A stretch of 64,000 bases of DNA from Aureimonas mangrovi (GCF_014058705.1 NZ_CP059692.1:1741001-1805000), one strand, 5' to 3'; counted from the stretch's first letter, positions 16,413 to 26,381 are shown. Translations and numbers: made by a program. Notes: generated from the sequence alone by a model not told the origin.

Positions 16413-19400
16413 ATGTCGAACGCAGTGGCCGCGAGCCCGAAATGGGACTTCTGGATCGACCGCGGCGGGACGTTCACCGACGTCATCGGCCGTGATCCGC
16501 GCGGCGCCCTGCACCCGTTGAAACTCCTCTCCGAGAACCCCGAAGCCTACGAGGACGCAGCCATTGAGGGCATCCGCCGCCTCCTCGGCGCCGAGGCCGG
16601 GGCGCCGATGCCGACCGGCACGATCGGCACCGTGCGCATGGGCACGACGGTCGCGACCAACGCGCTTCTGGAGCGCAAGGGCGAGCGCACGCTGCTCCTT
16701 ATCACCGCCGGCTTCCGCGACCAGTTGCGCATCGCCTATCAGGCCCGACCGGACATCTTCGCCAAGGAGATCATCCTGCCTGAGCAGCTCTATGAGCGCG
16801 TCGTCGAAGTGGACGAAAGGGTTCTTGCTGACGGCATGGTCGAGCGCGCGCTTGATGCCGAGACGCTGCGCCCGGCGCTGGAGGCGGCGCGGGCCGACGG
16901 GATCGGCGCGGTCGCCATCGCTCTGATGCATGCGTGGCAGAGCCCGGCGCATGAGATGGCGCTGGCGGAACTCGTGCGCTCGATGGGCTTCGCGCAGGTC
17001 TCCGTCAGTCACGAGGTCTCGCCGCTGGTGAAGCTCGTCGGGCGGGGCGACACGACGGTCGTCGACGCCTACCTCTCGCCGATCCTGTCACGCTACGTTT
17101 CGCGCGTCTCCCGAACGCTCGGCGCAACGCCGGCCGGCGAGGCGGGACCGACGCTCCAGTTCATGATGTCGTCGGGCGGCCTCACCGCGGCCGACCGCTT
17201 CCGAGGCAAGGACGCGATCCTTTCCGGCCCGGCGGGCGGGGTCGTCGGAATGGTCCGCACGGCGGCCGAGGCCGGCTTCGAGCGCGTCATCGGCTTCGAC
17301 ATGGGCGGCACCTCGACCGACGTCGCCCACTCGGCGGGTGAGTACGAGCGCGCCTTCGACACGGAGGTCGCGGGCGTGCGCATCCGCGCGCCGATGATGC
17401 GCATCCACACCGTTGCGGCGGGGGGCGGGTCGATCCTGCACGCCGAGGAAGGTCGTTTCAGGGTCGGCCCCGATTCGGCGGGCGCCGATCCCGGTCCGGC
17501 CGCGTATCGGCGCGGCGGGCCGCTGACGGTGACGGACGCCAACGTCATGCTCGGCAAGCTGAACCCCGAGTTCTTTCCCGCGATCTTCGGTCCCGGGCAG
17601 GACCAGCCGCTCGACCGTGAGACGGTCGCGGCGCGCTTTGCCGAAATCGCGTCGCGTGCCGGCGAGGGGCGCTCGCCGGAAGAGGTCGCCGAGGGCTTCC
17701 TCAAGATCGCCGTCGAGAACATGGCCAACGCCATCAAGAAGATCAGCGTCCAGCGCGGCTACGACGTGACGCGTTACCTCCTGAATTCCTTCGGGGGGGC
17801 GGGCGGCCAGCACGCCTGTCTCGTCGCGGATGCGCTCGGCATGGAGCACGTCCTGATGCATCCGATGTCCGGGCTTCTGTCGGCCTACGGGATCGGGCTC
17901 GCCACCGTCACGGCCAGCCGCCAGCAGGGCCTCGTGCAGCCGCTCGGAGAGGAGGGCCGAGCGTCCGTCGAGGCGACGGCGGACGAACTGCGCGCGCTGG
18001 TGACAGCCGAGCTCGTGGAGCAGGGCCTTGAGGCACGGGCCATCGAAGCGCGTATCAAGCTGCATCTGCGCTACGACGGCACCGATTCGACGCTCGACGT
18101 CGCCTTCGACGGCGACCTCGCCGCTGCCCGGTCCGCCTTCGAGGCGATGCACAAGGCGCAGTTCGGCTTCGTCATGCCGGACAAGCCGATCACGGTCGAG
18201 GCTGTCGAGGTCGAGGGCTGGGAAGCCGGCAAGGACGCGGAGGACAAGGCTCCGACCGAGCCCGACGAGCGCGAGGCTTCGAGCGTTGTCGCGACGCGCA
18301 TCTTCAGCGGCGGCACGTGGCGCGAGGCGCGTGTCTTCCGCCGCGAGGGTCTGGAGCCGGGCGACCTCCTGCGCGGTCCGGCGCTTCTCATCGAGCCCAA
18401 CCAGACCATCGTCATCGAGCCGGGCTGGTCGGCGCGCCTGACCGGCACGGGGTCGATCAAGCTCTCCAGGCACGAGGCATTAGCGCGTGGGCAGGCCGTT
18501 GGCACCGCGCAGGCCGATCCGGTGCTCCTGGAGGTGTTCAACAACCTCTTCATGAACATCGCCGAGCAGATGGGCGTCGCCCTGCAGAACACCGCTCATT
18601 CGGTGAATATCAAGGAGCGGCTGGATTTCTCCTGCGCCGTCTTCGACGCGAAAGGCGCACTCGTCGCGAACGCGCCGCACATGCCTGTCCACCTCGGTTC
18701 TATGGACCGCTCCGTGGAGACGGTGATCCGCCTTAACGAGGGGCGCGTGCGGCCGGGCGACGTCTTTGCGCTGAACGCGCCGTACAATGGCGGGACGCAT
18801 CTGCCGGACATCACCGTCGTCAGTCCGGTGTTCGATGACCACGGCGCGCGCATCCTGTTCTGGGTCGCCTCGCGCGGTCACCATGCCGATGTCGGCGGGA
18901 CGGCGCCCGGCTCCATGACGCCGCTCGCAACGACGGTGGACGAAGAAGGCGTCCTCATCGACAATTTCTGTCTGGTGGAGGAGGGCGTCTTTCAGGAGAC
19001 CGCGCTCCACACTCTCCTGACGGATCATGCCTACCCGGCGCGCAACCCGACCCAGAACATCGCCGACCTTAAGGCACAGATCGCCGCCAACGAGCGCGGC
19101 GCGGCCGAGTTGCGGCGCATGGTCTCCGAGTTCGGGCTGGAGGGCGTCGAGGCCTATATGGGCCACGTCCAGGACAATGCCGCGGAGGAGGTGGCGCGCC
19201 TCGTCGGGCGCCTCGAAGATTGCGAGTATTCCTACCCGACCGACACCGGTCAGGTCATTCGCGTGAAGATCACCGTCGATCGAGAAGCGCGCACGGCGAC
19301 GGTCGATTTCACAGGCACCTCCGAGGCGATGGCGAACAACTTCAACGCTCCGGAGCCGGTGACGCGTGCCGCCGTCCTCTACTGTTTCCGCGTCATGGTG

Positions 19401-20060
19401 GAGGCGCCGATCCCGATGAACGCGGGGTGCCTGCGGCCAATTCGAATCGTGATCCCCGATGGTTGCATGCTGAAGCCGGCCTATCCGCGCGCGGTCGTCG
19501 CCGGCAATGTCGAGACTTCGCAGCACGTCACCAACGCCATCTTCGGTGCGCTGGGGGCCATCGCCAACAGCCAGGGCACGATGAACAACCTGACCTTCGG
19601 CAACGAGGCGTACCAGTATTACGAGACGATCTGTTCGGGCTCGCCGGCCGGGCACACCAATGACGGGCGCGGTTTCGCGGGCACGTCCGGTGTCCACGTC
19701 CACATGACCAATTCGCGCCTGACAGACCCGGAAGTCCTGGAGATGCGTTTTCCGGTGGTGCTCGAGAATTTCGGGCTGCGCGAGGGATCGGGCGGAAATG
19801 GCGCCTTCGCGGCCGGTGACGGCACCACGCGCACGATCCGTTTCCGCGAGGCGATGGACTGCGCGATCCTCTCATCCCACCGCACGCTTGCGCCCAAGGG
19901 CGTTGCCGGGGGCGGCGACGGCGAGCGCGGACGAACGGAAGTGCGCCGTCTCGACGGGCGTGTGGAGGTGCTGGCCGCCTGCGCCCAGACGCGCCTGGAA
20001 GCCGGCGAGGCTGTGACGGTGGTGACGCCCACCGCCGGCGGCTACGGCGTGAAGGTCTGA
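16413..20060 (+). CDS. 5-oxoprolinase / N-methylhydantoinase fusion (HyuA-HyuB)
   Basis: A 1215-residue enzyme. The N-terminal HyuA half (to about residue 690) opens with the ATP-binding motif DRGGTFTDV, has [12 protein letters not shown], and contains [24 protein letters not shown] in two adjacent pieces. The C-terminal HyuB half begins near [13 protein letters not shown] and has [15 protein letters not shown] and [13 protein letters not shown]. The family hydrolyses a cyclic amide with ATP, classically 5-oxo-L-proline to glutamate; hydantoin derivatives are alternatives. The full-length fusion favours oxoprolinase. The ATG at 16413 has AAGGAGA five bases upstream. It is divergent from the TRAP operon, which probably imports its substrate. 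Confidence 0.88.
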   Translation: MSNAVAASPKWDFWIDRGGTFTDVIGRDPRGALHPLKLLSENPEAYEDAAIEGIRRLLGAEAGAPMPTGTIGTVRMGTTVATNALLERKGERTLLLITAGFRDQLRIAYQARPDIFAKEIILPEQLYERVVEVDERVLADGMVERALDAETLRPALEAARADGIGAVAIALMHAWQSPAHEMALAELVRSMGFAQVSVSHEVSPLVKLVGRGDTTVVDAYLSPILSRYVSRVSRTLGATPAGEAGPTLQFMMSSGGLTAADRFRGKDAILSGPAGGVVGMVRTAAEAGFERVIGFDMGGTSTDVAHSAGEYERAFDTEVAGVRIRAPMMRIHTVAAGGGSILHAEEGRFRVGPDSAGADPGPAAYRRGGPLTVTDANVMLGKLNPEFFPAIFGPGQDQPLDRETVAARFAEIASRAGEGRSPEEVAEGFLKIAVENMANAIKKISVQRGYDVTRYLLNSFGGAGGQHACLVADALGMEHVLMHPMSGLLSAYGIGLATVTASRQQGLVQPLGEEGRASVEATADELRALVTAELVEQGLEARAIEARIKLHLRYDGTDSTLDVAFDGDLAAARSAFEAMHKAQFGFVMPDKPITVEAVEVEGWEAGKDAEDKAPTEPDEREASSVVATRIFSGGTWREARVFRREGLEPGDLLRGPALLIEPNQTIVIEPGWSARLTGTGSIKLSRHEALARGQAVGTAQADPVLLEVFNNLFMNIAEQMGVALQNTAHSVNIKERLDFSCAVFDAKGALVANAPHMPVHLGSMDRSVETVIRLNEGRVRPGDVFALNAPYNGGTHLPDITVVSPVFDDHGARILFWVASRGHHADVGGTAPGSMTPLATTVDEEGVLIDNFCLVEEGVFQETALHTLLTDHAYPARNPTQNIADLKAQIAANERGAAELRRMVSEFGLEGVEAYMGHVQDNAAEEVARLVGRLEDCEYSYPTDTGQVIRVKITVDREARTATVDFTGTSEAMANNFNAPEPVTRAAVLYCFRVMVEAPIPMNAGCLRPIRIVIPDGCMLKPAYPRAVVAGNVETSQHVTNAIFGALGAIANSQGTMNNLTFGNEAYQYYETICSGSPAGHTNDGRGFAGTSGVHVHMTNSRLTDPEVLEMRFPVVLENFGLREGSGGNGAFAAGDGTTRTIRFREAMDCAILSSHRTLAPKGVAGGGDGERGRTEVRRLDGRVEVLAACAQTRLEAGEAVTVVTPTAGGYGVKV

Positions 20061-20064
20061 GAGC

Positions 20065-20093
20065 AAAAAGGCGGCGGGTCCGAAAGGGCCCGC
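20065..20093 (-). terminator. Terminator between oxoprolinase and the molybdopterin gene
   Basis: An 8-base-pair stem with one wobble (20074-20081 with 20086-20093, GAAA/TTTC loop) is followed on the minus strand by CGCCTTTTT. It lies immediately after the stop of the minus-strand molybdopterin gene and may also slow plus-strand transcription. Confidence 0.65.
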
Positions 20094-20876
20094 TCAGATG
20101 CCCGCGAACCATTCGTAGCCGCGATCCTCCCAGTAGCCGCCGCTCCCTTCGCCGAAGGTGGAGAAGTCGTCGGTGAGAGTGATCCCGCGCACGTATTTCG
20201 CCATCTTGTAGCCGAGTTGGCGCTCGACCCGCACGCGCAGCGGCGCGCCGTTGGCTACGGGCAAGGCCATGTCGTTCATCCCGTAGGCGAGGATCGTCTG
20301 CGGATGGCGCGCGTCGAGAAGATCGATCGACTCGTAGTAGTGGATCGGGCCGGTGAAGCCGTTCTCCATCACGTCGAAGCACGAGAAGACGCAGTAACGC
20401 GCACCTGCCTGCACACCGGCCTGATCCAAGACCGTGGCCAGCGGAGCGCCCGTCCATTTTGCGATGCAGCTCCAGCCCTCCACGCAGTCGTGGCGGGTGA
20501 TCTGGGTGCGCGACGGCATGTTGCGCAACTGACCGAGCGACAGCGAAAGCGGACGGTCGACGAGCCCATCCACCGTCAGCCGGTAGTCGGCGAAATTGCC
20601 GCTGGATAGCGCGAGATAGTCGCGGGCCTGCGGGTTTGTGACTCCGTTCGGGCGCATCGGCTGCCGGATCTCGCTCTCTGCGAACTCCCGCGCCAGATTG
20701 TCGGAACCGAGCAGGAACCGCTGGACCCGGTAGGTGAGGTCGTTGGCCTTGAGGAGTACGTCGCGGACATTGCCGTTGCGATCGACCATCGGATCGAAAC
20801 AGCCGGAGAGTGGCAAGGTGGCGGCGGCGACGCCCGCTCCCGTCAGAAAGCGGCGCCGGCTGAGTTTCGGCTTCAC
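20094..20876 (-). CDS. Tat-exported molybdopterin-dependent oxidoreductase of the sulfite oxidase / YedY fold, predicted lipoprotein
   Basis: A 260-residue protein. It opens with a twin-arginine signal SRRRFLTGAG followed by lipobox LSGC (Cys26), so it should be folded with cofactor, exported by Tat and lipid-anchored. The conserved HDCVEGWSCIAKWTG places Cys131 as the molybdenum ligand. The start is GTG at 20874-20876, overlapping the upstream cytochrome b stop as GTGA with AAGGAGA before it; the open frame upstream is not family-like. It pairs with the cytochrome b gene, a different arrangement from MsrP-MsrQ. Substrate is unknown; methionine sulfoxide repair or another oxo-transfer is possible. 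Confidence 0.82.
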   Translation of the reverse strand: MKPKLSRRRFLTGAGVAAATLPLSGCFDPMVDRNGNVRDVLLKANDLTYRVQRFLLGSDNLAREFAESEIRQPMRPNGVTNPQARDYLALSSGNFADYRLTVDGLVDRPLSLSLGQLRNMPSRTQITRHDCVEGWSCIAKWTGAPLATVLDQAGVQAGARYCVFSCFDVMENGFTGPIHYYESIDLLDARHPQTILAYGMNDMALPVANGAPLRVRVERQLGYKMAKYVRGITLTDDFSTFGEGSGGYWEDRGYEWFAGI

Positions 20877-21700
20877 GAGCGCGTCTCCTTGTCGTCCATC
20901 CGGAACCAGCCTGTGATCATGGAGCGCAGTTCGTTGATCGGTCCGGCCAGCACCACCATCACCACGTGGACGACGAAGAAGGCGACGAGCAGGAGCATCA
21001 CGACGAAATGCGCGGTGCGCGCGCTTTGCCGCCCGCCGAAGAGGTCCACCAGCCAAGGCGCGAAACTGTTCATGCCAGGCGACATGGTCAGGCCGGTCAT
21101 CACCATCAACGGCAGCAGGATGAAGAGCACCACGAGATAGGAAAGCTTCTGCAAGGGTCCGTATTGGCGTCCATTGTGAAGCCGAAGGCGGGCATGGTCG
21201 AGAATGTCACGTCCAAGCCCACGTGCGTCCTTGCCGGTCGGCAGGAGATCCCGAGAGATGTGTCGGTTGAAGAGGCTGGTGACCAACCAGACGGCCAGCG
21301 TGACGACGAGGATCCAGGCGAAGAAGAAATGGACGACGCGCCCGCTCGCGAGATCGCGATAGGTCGGGATGGTCATGAAGCCGGGAAAGCTCTTGGCCTG
21401 TAGCGTGCCGTTCGAGCCGGGCACAGCCCCCAGCCAGCCGGTCGTGTCGAAGCGATGGCTGAAAACCGTCGTGACGCCGCGAAGCGTCTGCCCATCCTGC
21501 ACAGCGCCGATCGACAGGATGGAATTGTCGAACTGGAAGCCGGACTGCTGGCCGATGTAGAGTGCGGGATGCGCCATGAAGATCTGCAGCCCGGAAAGCA
21601 GCAGGAAGAACAGGCAGCCAGCCCAGATCCAGTGGGTTATTCGCGTCGTCAGCTTCTGGCGATAGACGAGCGGACCGCGAGGACGCCTCCACAATGCCAT
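20873..21700 (-). CDS. Cytochrome b561-type membrane protein, electron partner of the molybdoenzyme
   Basis: A 275-residue inner-membrane protein with about four to five helices. Likely heme-ligand histidines are in TRITHWIWAG, VVHFFFAW and ARTAHFVVMLLLVAFFVVHVV. A periplasmic loop of about 80 residues lies between helices 1 and 2. The family carries electrons from quinol to exported oxidoreductases. The ATG at 21700 has AAGGA nine bases upstream. Its stop overlaps the start of the molybdopterin gene (GTGA), which strongly supports a functional pair. Confidence 0.82.
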   Translation of the reverse strand: MALWRRPRGPLVYRQKLTTRITHWIWAGCLFFLLLSGLQIFMAHPALYIGQQSGFQFDNSILSIGAVQDGQTLRGVTTVFSHRFDTTGWLGAVPGSNGTLQAKSFPGFMTIPTYRDLASGRVVHFFFAWILVVTLAVWLVTSLFNRHISRDLLPTGKDARGLGRDILDHARLRLHNGRQYGPLQKLSYLVVLFILLPLMVMTGLTMSPGMNSFAPWLVDLFGGRQSARTAHFVVMLLLVAFFVVHVVMVVLAGPINELRSMITGWFRMDDKETRS

Positions 21701-21803
21701 CTGACCATTCCTTCGCTCGCTGCCATTCACCACAGTATCTACGAAAATTCGCGCGAGCGGATGCCGTCGGGAGGCCCCGCACCCGGTCAGCTTCGCGTGA
21801 TGA

Positions 21804-22250
21804 TCACGCGTTCCTCGGCCGTAGTGCGAGATCGAGTGCCTGTCGGAAGCGCGAGCGGTCGGCTGCGTCGAACGCCTTGTTGAAGCCTCGGCTTTCGCCC
21901 GTCTCCCGAAGATGCTGGTTGAAGGCGCGAAAGGAGAGGGCGGCGCCGATGCCCGCTTCGGTCAGCGGGCGGCCATCCGGGTTGAGCACGGCGACGCCCT
22001 TCTCTAGGGCGCGGGCTGCGAGCGGGATGTCGGCCGTTACGACGACGTCGCCGGATGAAGCGTTCTCCACGATCCAGTCATCGGCGGCGTCGGCACCGGC
22101 CGAGACCGTGACGATCCGCGCACCTTCGTAGCGCGAGGGACGCAGGCCTCCGTTCGACACGAGAACGATATCCGCGCGGTGACGTAGGGCAATCTCCAGC
22201 GCCTCGTCCTTCACCGGGCAGGCGTCGGCGTCGATATAGAGCGTCGTCAT
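21804..22250 (-). CDS. DUF188 (YaiI/YqxD family) protein
   Basis: A 148-residue cytoplasmic protein of the YaiI/YqxD family: [17 protein letters not shown] at the start, then [28 protein letters not shown]. The acidic pattern resembles PIN-like nucleases, but no activity is established. The ATG at 22250 overlaps the lipB stop (ATGA at 22247-22250). Confidence 0.88.
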   Translation of the reverse strand: MTTLYIDADACPVKDEALEIALRHRADIVLVSNGGLRPSRYEGARIVTVSAGADAADDWIVENASSGDVVVTADIPLAARALEKGVAVLNPDGRPLTEAGIGAALSFRAFNQHLRETGESRGFNKAFDAADRSRFRQALDLALRPRNA

Positions 22251-22984
22251 GCCGTCGGGCCGAAGACGTGCTCGAACTCGGAGCGCAGCACCGAATCGAC
22301 CTCGGTCATCGAAATGGGAAGGCCAAGATCGACGAGGCTCGTGACCCCGTGATCGCTGACGCCGCACGGCACGATCCCCTCGAAATGCGAAAGATCCGGA
22401 TCAACGTTCAAGCTGATTCCATGAAAGCTCACCCAACGACGAAGACGGATGCCGATGGCTGCGATCTTGTCTTCGGCCGGCGATCCGTCCGGCCCGGGCG
22501 CCCGCTCCGGCCTGCGCACCCATACGCCGACGCGATCCTCGCGCCGTTCGCCGCGCACATGAAAGGAACCGAGCGTCGCGATGATCCACGTCTCCAAGGC
22601 GGAAACGAACGCGCGAACGTCGGCGCGGCGACGCTTCAGGTCCAGCATCACATAGGCAACGCGCTGGCCCGGCCCGTGATAGGTGTACTGACCGCCGCGA
22701 CCGGCCTCGAAGACGGGAAACCGCGCCGGGTCCTTCAAATCGGCCCCGGAAGCGCTGGTGCCGGCCGTGTAAAGGGGGGGGTGCTCGAGGAGGATGACGG
22801 CCTCGCGCGCGATGCCGGCCGCGATACCCGCGACGCGCTCCTCCATCATCGCAAGAGCCTCTTGGTAAGGCGTTACGCGGTCGAGGATGATCCACTCCAC
22901 CGGGGGGCTCCCCTCACGCGGCCGGAAACCTTCGGCGAGGACGTCGAGGCGGGGCGAGGCAGCTTTGGAAGTGAGGGCATCCAT
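22247..22984 (-). CDS. lipB: Octanoyltransferase (lipoate biosynthesis)
   Basis: A 245-residue LipB, which moves octanoyl groups from acyl carrier protein to lipoyl domains. Conserved parts are [53 protein letters not shown] and the catalytic cysteine in [15 protein letters not shown] with the lysine in DKIAAIG. It is translationally coupled to the DUF188 gene downstream. Confidence 0.94.
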   Translation of the reverse strand: MDALTSKAASPRLDVLAEGFRPREGSPPVEWIILDRVTPYQEALAMMEERVAGIAAGIAREAVILLEHPPLYTAGTSASGADLKDPARFPVFEAGRGGQYTYHGPGQRVAYVMLDLKRRRADVRAFVSALETWIIATLGSFHVRGERREDRVGVWVRRPERAPGPDGSPAEDKIAAIGIRLRRWVSFHGISLNVDPDLSHFEGIVPCGVSDHGVTSLVDLGLPISMTEVDSVLRSEFEHVFGPTA

Positions 22985-23070
22985 CGCTTCTATCTATCCC
23001 TCCGGGGGACGGTTCGGAAGGGCGCGCGTCAGCGCGTGTGAAGCTTGTTGCCGGTGCGGCGCAAAAGGGC

Positions 23071-23098
23071 TTGTGTCCGCGCAGGGGCTTTGTTACAT
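23071..23098 (+). promoter_or_regulatory. Candidate promoter of tRNA-Leu
   Basis: TTGTGT (23071-23076) is followed after 16 bases by TTACAT (23093-23098). Transcription would start near 23105, about 45 bases before the mature tRNA. Pattern-based proposal. Confidence 0.4.
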
Positions 23099-23149
23099 GC
23101 CCGCCACCGGTCGACGAGGCCGGGCCGGCCCAGCGCCGGAACACGGCGT

Positions 23150-23234
23150 GCGGTCGTGGCGGAATTGGTAGACGCGCAGCGTTGAGGTCGCTGTGGGGCA
23201 ACCCGTGGAAGTTCGAGTCTTCTCGACCGCACCA
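23150..23234 (+). tRNA. tRNA-Leu (anticodon GAG)
   Basis: GCGGTCG at 23150-23156 pairs with CGACCGC at 23224-23230. The anticodon arm CAGCG-TTGAGGT-CGCTG carries GAG at 23184-23186. A long variable arm follows, as in class II tRNAs, and the T loop is GTTCGAGTC. The discriminator A is at 23231 and the CCA end is encoded (23232-23234). GAG reads the leucine codons CUC and CUU. Confidence 0.97.
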
Positions 23235-23385
23235 GCCTTTCTCCTCCACCTCCTCATCCTATATCGCGGCCTTCGGTCGGCAGGTCTACGTGTGCTCTCG
23301 GGAGAGGGTCAGAAGACTGTCGCGACGGGGGATTATGAGATGATCGCGCAGCTTCGTGCGCGCGGGAAACGGTGCGAGGGGCGAG

Positions 23386-24813
23386 ATGGTCGACGAGCGA
23401 CGCGACGACGAAAGCCTTTCGGCCGAGAAGCCGGCTGCCGTGGAGCCGGCCGAGTTCTACGATGACAATGGCGATGTCGCTCGGCCCTTCCTCGACGATG
23501 TGCGCGCCGTTCTCGAGGCCGAGGACGCGCCGGCGTTGCTCGAGCGCGTCGAGCCCCTGCATGAAACCGAGCTCGGCGATCTCATCGAGCATCTGGAGAC
23601 GGACGAGCGTCAGCATCTAGTGCGACTGCTCGGCGAGGATTTCGACTACACCGCGCTGACCGAGATCGACGAGGCCGTGCGCCTCGAGATCGTCGATGCC
23701 ATGCCGAACGAGCAGATCGCCGAGGCGCTGCTCGAGCTCGATTCGGACGATGCGGTCTACATTCTGGAGGATCTGGAGGAGGAGGACCGCAAGGAAATCC
23801 TCGAGCGGCTGCCGTTTCGCGAGCGTCTGCGGCTGCGACGTGCGCTGGAATACCCGGAAGAGACGGCCGGCCGCCGCATGCAGACGGAGTTCGTGGCCGT
23901 ACCGCCGTTCTGGACCGTCGGCCAGACGATCGACTACATGCGCGAGGATGACGATCTGCCGGATCGTTTCGCGCAGATCTTTGTCGTCGATCCCACCTTC
24001 AAGCTTCTCGGCTCCGTCGATCTTCATGCGATCCTGCGCACGAAGCGCCCGGAGACGATCGAATCGATCATGCATCCGACCCGTCACGCAATTCCTGCGG
24101 AGATGGATCAGGAGGAGGCCGCTCAGGTCTTCGAGCAGTACGACCTTCTCTCGGCCGCCGTCGTCGACGAGAACGAGCGCCTCGTCGGGGTCCTGACCAT
24201 CGACGATATCGTCGATGTCATCCAGGCTGAGGCGGAGGAGGACTTTCGTCTCCTGGGCGGCGTCGGCGACGAGGAGATTTCCGATTCAGTGCGCGTTTCC
24301 GCGCGCTCGCGTTTCCCGTGGCTGTTCGTCAATCTCGGCACGGCCTTCCTGGCCGCGCTCGTGATTGGGCTCTTCGACGCGACGATCCAGCAAATGGTCG
24401 CGCTGGCCGCCCTGATGCCGATCGTTGCCTCCATGGGTGGCAACGCTGCGGCTCAGACGATGACGGTAACGGTGCGCGCCATCGCCACGCGCGACATCCA
24501 CATCCACAATTCCGGCCGCATCATCCGCCGCGAGCTTCTCGTCGGCCTTCTCAATGGCAGCGCCATCGCCGTCCTGATCGGCTGCATCGCATGGGCATGG
24601 ATCGGAAGTTCCGACATTGGCCTCGTGATCGGAACGGCCATGCTCATCAACATGGTGACGGCTGCCCTCGCAGGAATTCTGATCCCGCTTGTGCTCAACA
24701 AGTTCGGTGCGGATCCCGCCATCGCCTCCGCCGTTTTCGTGACCGCCGTCACCGACGTCGTCGGCTTCTTCGGCTTTCTCGGCCTGGCGACATGGTGGTT
24801 CGGCCTCGCCTGA
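23386..24813 (+). CDS. mgtE: MgtE-type magnesium transporter
   Basis: A 475-residue MgtE channel. The order is an N-terminal helical domain (HETELGDLIEHLETDERQHLVRLL), two CBS domains sensing cytoplasmic magnesium (ending VLTIDDIVDVIQAEAEEDF), and a C-terminal membrane domain of five helices with the conserved GGNAAAQT and ELLVGLLNG. I chose the ATG at 23386 with GAGGGG eight bases upstream; a GTG at 23356 would add ten residues. No magnesium riboswitch of the M-box type is visible in the 150 bases between the tRNA and the gene. Confidence 0.94.
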   Translation: MVDERRDDESLSAEKPAAVEPAEFYDDNGDVARPFLDDVRAVLEAEDAPALLERVEPLHETELGDLIEHLETDERQHLVRLLGEDFDYTALTEIDEAVRLEIVDAMPNEQIAEALLELDSDDAVYILEDLEEEDRKEILERLPFRERLRLRRALEYPEETAGRRMQTEFVAVPPFWTVGQTIDYMREDDDLPDRFAQIFVVDPTFKLLGSVDLHAILRTKRPETIESIMHPTRHAIPAEMDQEEAAQVFEQYDLLSAAVVDENERLVGVLTIDDIVDVIQAEAEEDFRLLGGVGDEEISDSVRVSARSRFPWLFVNLGTAFLAALVIGLFDATIQQMVALAALMPIVASMGGNAAAQTMTVTVRAIATRDIHIHNSGRIIRRELLVGLLNGSAIAVLIGCIAWAWIGSSDIGLVIGTAMLINMVTAALAGILIPLVLNKFGADPAIASAVFVTAVTDVVGFFGFLGLATWWFGLA

Positions 24814-24820
24814 CGGCGCA

Positions 24821-24836
24821 TTGACTTTTACGTAAA
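24821..24836 (+). promoter_or_regulatory. TTGACT box with TTTACGTAAA palindrome before the MerR gene
   Basis: A -35-like TTGACT at 24821-24826 runs directly into the perfect palindrome TTTACGTAAA (24827-24836), 43 bases before the regulator start. MerR proteins bind dyads placed between -35 and -10, so this is a likely autoregulatory site. Confidence 0.5.
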
Positions 24837-24879
24837 TCTGGCATGAGACAGGCGCTTCGATCGGAAGGCCCGTTGTTCC

Positions 24880-25272
24880 ATGCGTGAATACTACACGATC
24901 ACCGAACTCACGCGCGAGTTCGACATCTCCACGCGTACCATCCGCTTCTACGAGGACGAGGGACTGATTGCCCCGATTCGCCGGGGGCGCACGCGGCTCT
25001 TCCGCCATTCCGACCGGCAGCTCCTCAAGATCATCCTGCGCGGCAAGCGTCTTGGTTTCTCGATCGCGGAGATTCGCGAGATCATGGGCATGTATCGCGC
25101 GCCTCCAGGCGAGGCGGGGCAGCTGCGCGCCATCGTGCGCAAGGTCAGCGAGAAGCGCGCGGAGCTCGAGCAAAAGCGCCGGGATATCGAGGATCTTCTC
25201 TCCGAACTCGACAACGCCGAGGAGGCGTGCCTGACAAGAATGGCGGAACTCGGCATCGCGCCCGCCGCGTAA
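24880..25272 (+). CDS. MerR-family regulator, LiuR-like
   Basis: A 130-residue MerR regulator: YYTITELTREFDISTRTIRFYEDEGLI forms the winged helix, followed by RLILRGKRLGFSIAEI-like second motif (KIILRGKRLGFS) and a dimerising coiled coil (KVSEKRAELEQKRRDIEDLLSEL). It has no cysteine cluster for metal sensing. The N-terminus resembles LiuR-type regulators of branched-chain amino acid or fatty acid breakdown, but no such enzyme genes are nearby. It lies between mgtE and a convergent membrane protein gene. Confidence 0.82.
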   Translation: MREYYTITELTREFDISTRTIRFYEDEGLIAPIRRGRTRLFRHSDRQLLKIILRGKRLGFSIAEIREIMGMYRAPPGEAGQLRAIVRKVSEKRAELEQKRRDIEDLLSELDNAEEACLTRMAELGIAPAA

Positions 25273-25284
25273 AGCGAGCGGTCG

Positions 25285-26268
25285 TCAGCGGGCTGCATTG
25301 GCCGAGCAGGTCAGGATCGTTTCGCGCAATGTGGACTGACCGGCTTCGTCGAGCCTGCCTTCGAGCAGATCGGAGAGGAGGTTGCGCTCGGTGAGTTCGC
25401 TCTGCACGCAGCCGCAGTAGTTCGTGCAGTAGGCCTCATCCGCGACCTCGGCGACACAGGAACGCTGGCAGTCTGCCGGAAAATGCGCGACGCGGTCGGC
25501 GGGCCAGGCCCAGGCATAGGCTGCGACGAGCGCCAGCGAGGCTGGCTGGTGGATCAGGTAGAAGGCCAGCGAATGCCGGCCGAGCTTCGTCATGACGCGC
25601 ATCGGGACGGCGTTGGAATTGTAGGTCCGCAGGCGCGCCCAGAGATTGAGGTTCGTGGCCAGACGCCCGGCCGCCATGCCAAAAAGGACCACGCCGGTCC
25701 ACGGAAAGACCGGCACGAGATCGTTGGACAGCGGTTCGGAGGTGGAAAGGCCGATCCAGGCGAGCCAGCGCGTGTTCGTGACATCGGTCTGGTAGATGAT
25801 GGGCAGGGCTATGACGGCGAGGCCGGCGAGCGCCGTGACGGCGGCGGGTGCCCGCAGGAAGACGAGGCCGACGACGCTGGCGAAGGCGATCTGGTGCAGG
25901 ATGCCGAAGAACACGAAGCTTTGTGGGGTAAACGCATAGGTTGCCGCGCTCACCGCAGTGGCGCCGGCGACCACTTGAGCGAGCCGAATCAAGTACGGTC
26001 GGCGGCGAATGACGCCGCCGGGATGAGCGAGGACGAGGCTGATGCCCACGAGGACGAGAAAGCTCGTCGCAATAGTCCGGGCGAAGATGCGCCATCCGCC
26101 CTCGAACACTGTTCCGGCAGGTAGATAGCCGAAGAACTCCAAGTCCCACGTGAAGTGATAGACCAGCATTGCGAGCAGTGCGACGGCCCGCGCGACGTCC
26201 AGAAGATCGATCCGGCCGCGGCTCTGAGCGGGCCGCTCTTTCAGGACCGTCGCCGAATCGCTGGACAT
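25285..26268 (-). CDS. DUF1624 / heparan-alpha-glucosaminide N-acetyltransferase-like membrane protein with a Cys-rich tail
   Basis: A 327-residue membrane protein. Residues 18-255 form eight or so helices with the family signature RIDLLDVARAVALLAMLVYHF and WDLEFFGY near the start. The family resembles acyltransferase-3/HGSNAT proteins, which acetylate sugars across a membrane; the substrate here is unknown. After the last helix, residues 260-327 form a polar tail with Cys267, 271, 281, 285 and 287 spaced C-x3-C-x9-C-x3-C-x-C, plus Cys321. It is convergent with the MerR gene, with a 12-base gap. Confidence 0.75.
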   Translation of the reverse strand: MSSDSATVLKERPAQSRGRIDLLDVARAVALLAMLVYHFTWDLEFFGYLPAGTVFEGGWRIFARTIATSFLVLVGISLVLAHPGGVIRRRPYLIRLAQVVAGATAVSAATYAFTPQSFVFFGILHQIAFASVVGLVFLRAPAAVTALAGLAVIALPIIYQTDVTNTRWLAWIGLSTSEPLSNDLVPVFPWTGVVLFGMAAGRLATNLNLWARLRTYNSNAVPMRVMTKLGRHSLAFYLIHQPASLALVAAYAWAWPADRVAHFPADCQRSCVAEVADEAYCTNYCGCVQSELTERNLLSDLLEGRLDEAGQSTLRETILTCSANAAR

Positions 26269-26381
26269 GTCTGCGCTCCGCCTATCTTCGCACGCACCCG
26301 TTCACAGCGCGCGCCGCTTTGTGCAGGTTGGACGGCAGGTCTTGCAAGGACCGTATCGGGGAAACGACGACAGGAAGCTCC

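Noticed and set aside
23235-23385. Possible magnesium riboswitch before mgtE
   Set aside because: No M-box conserved segments and no terminator hairpin; only a short CTCTC-GG-GAGAG stem is seen.
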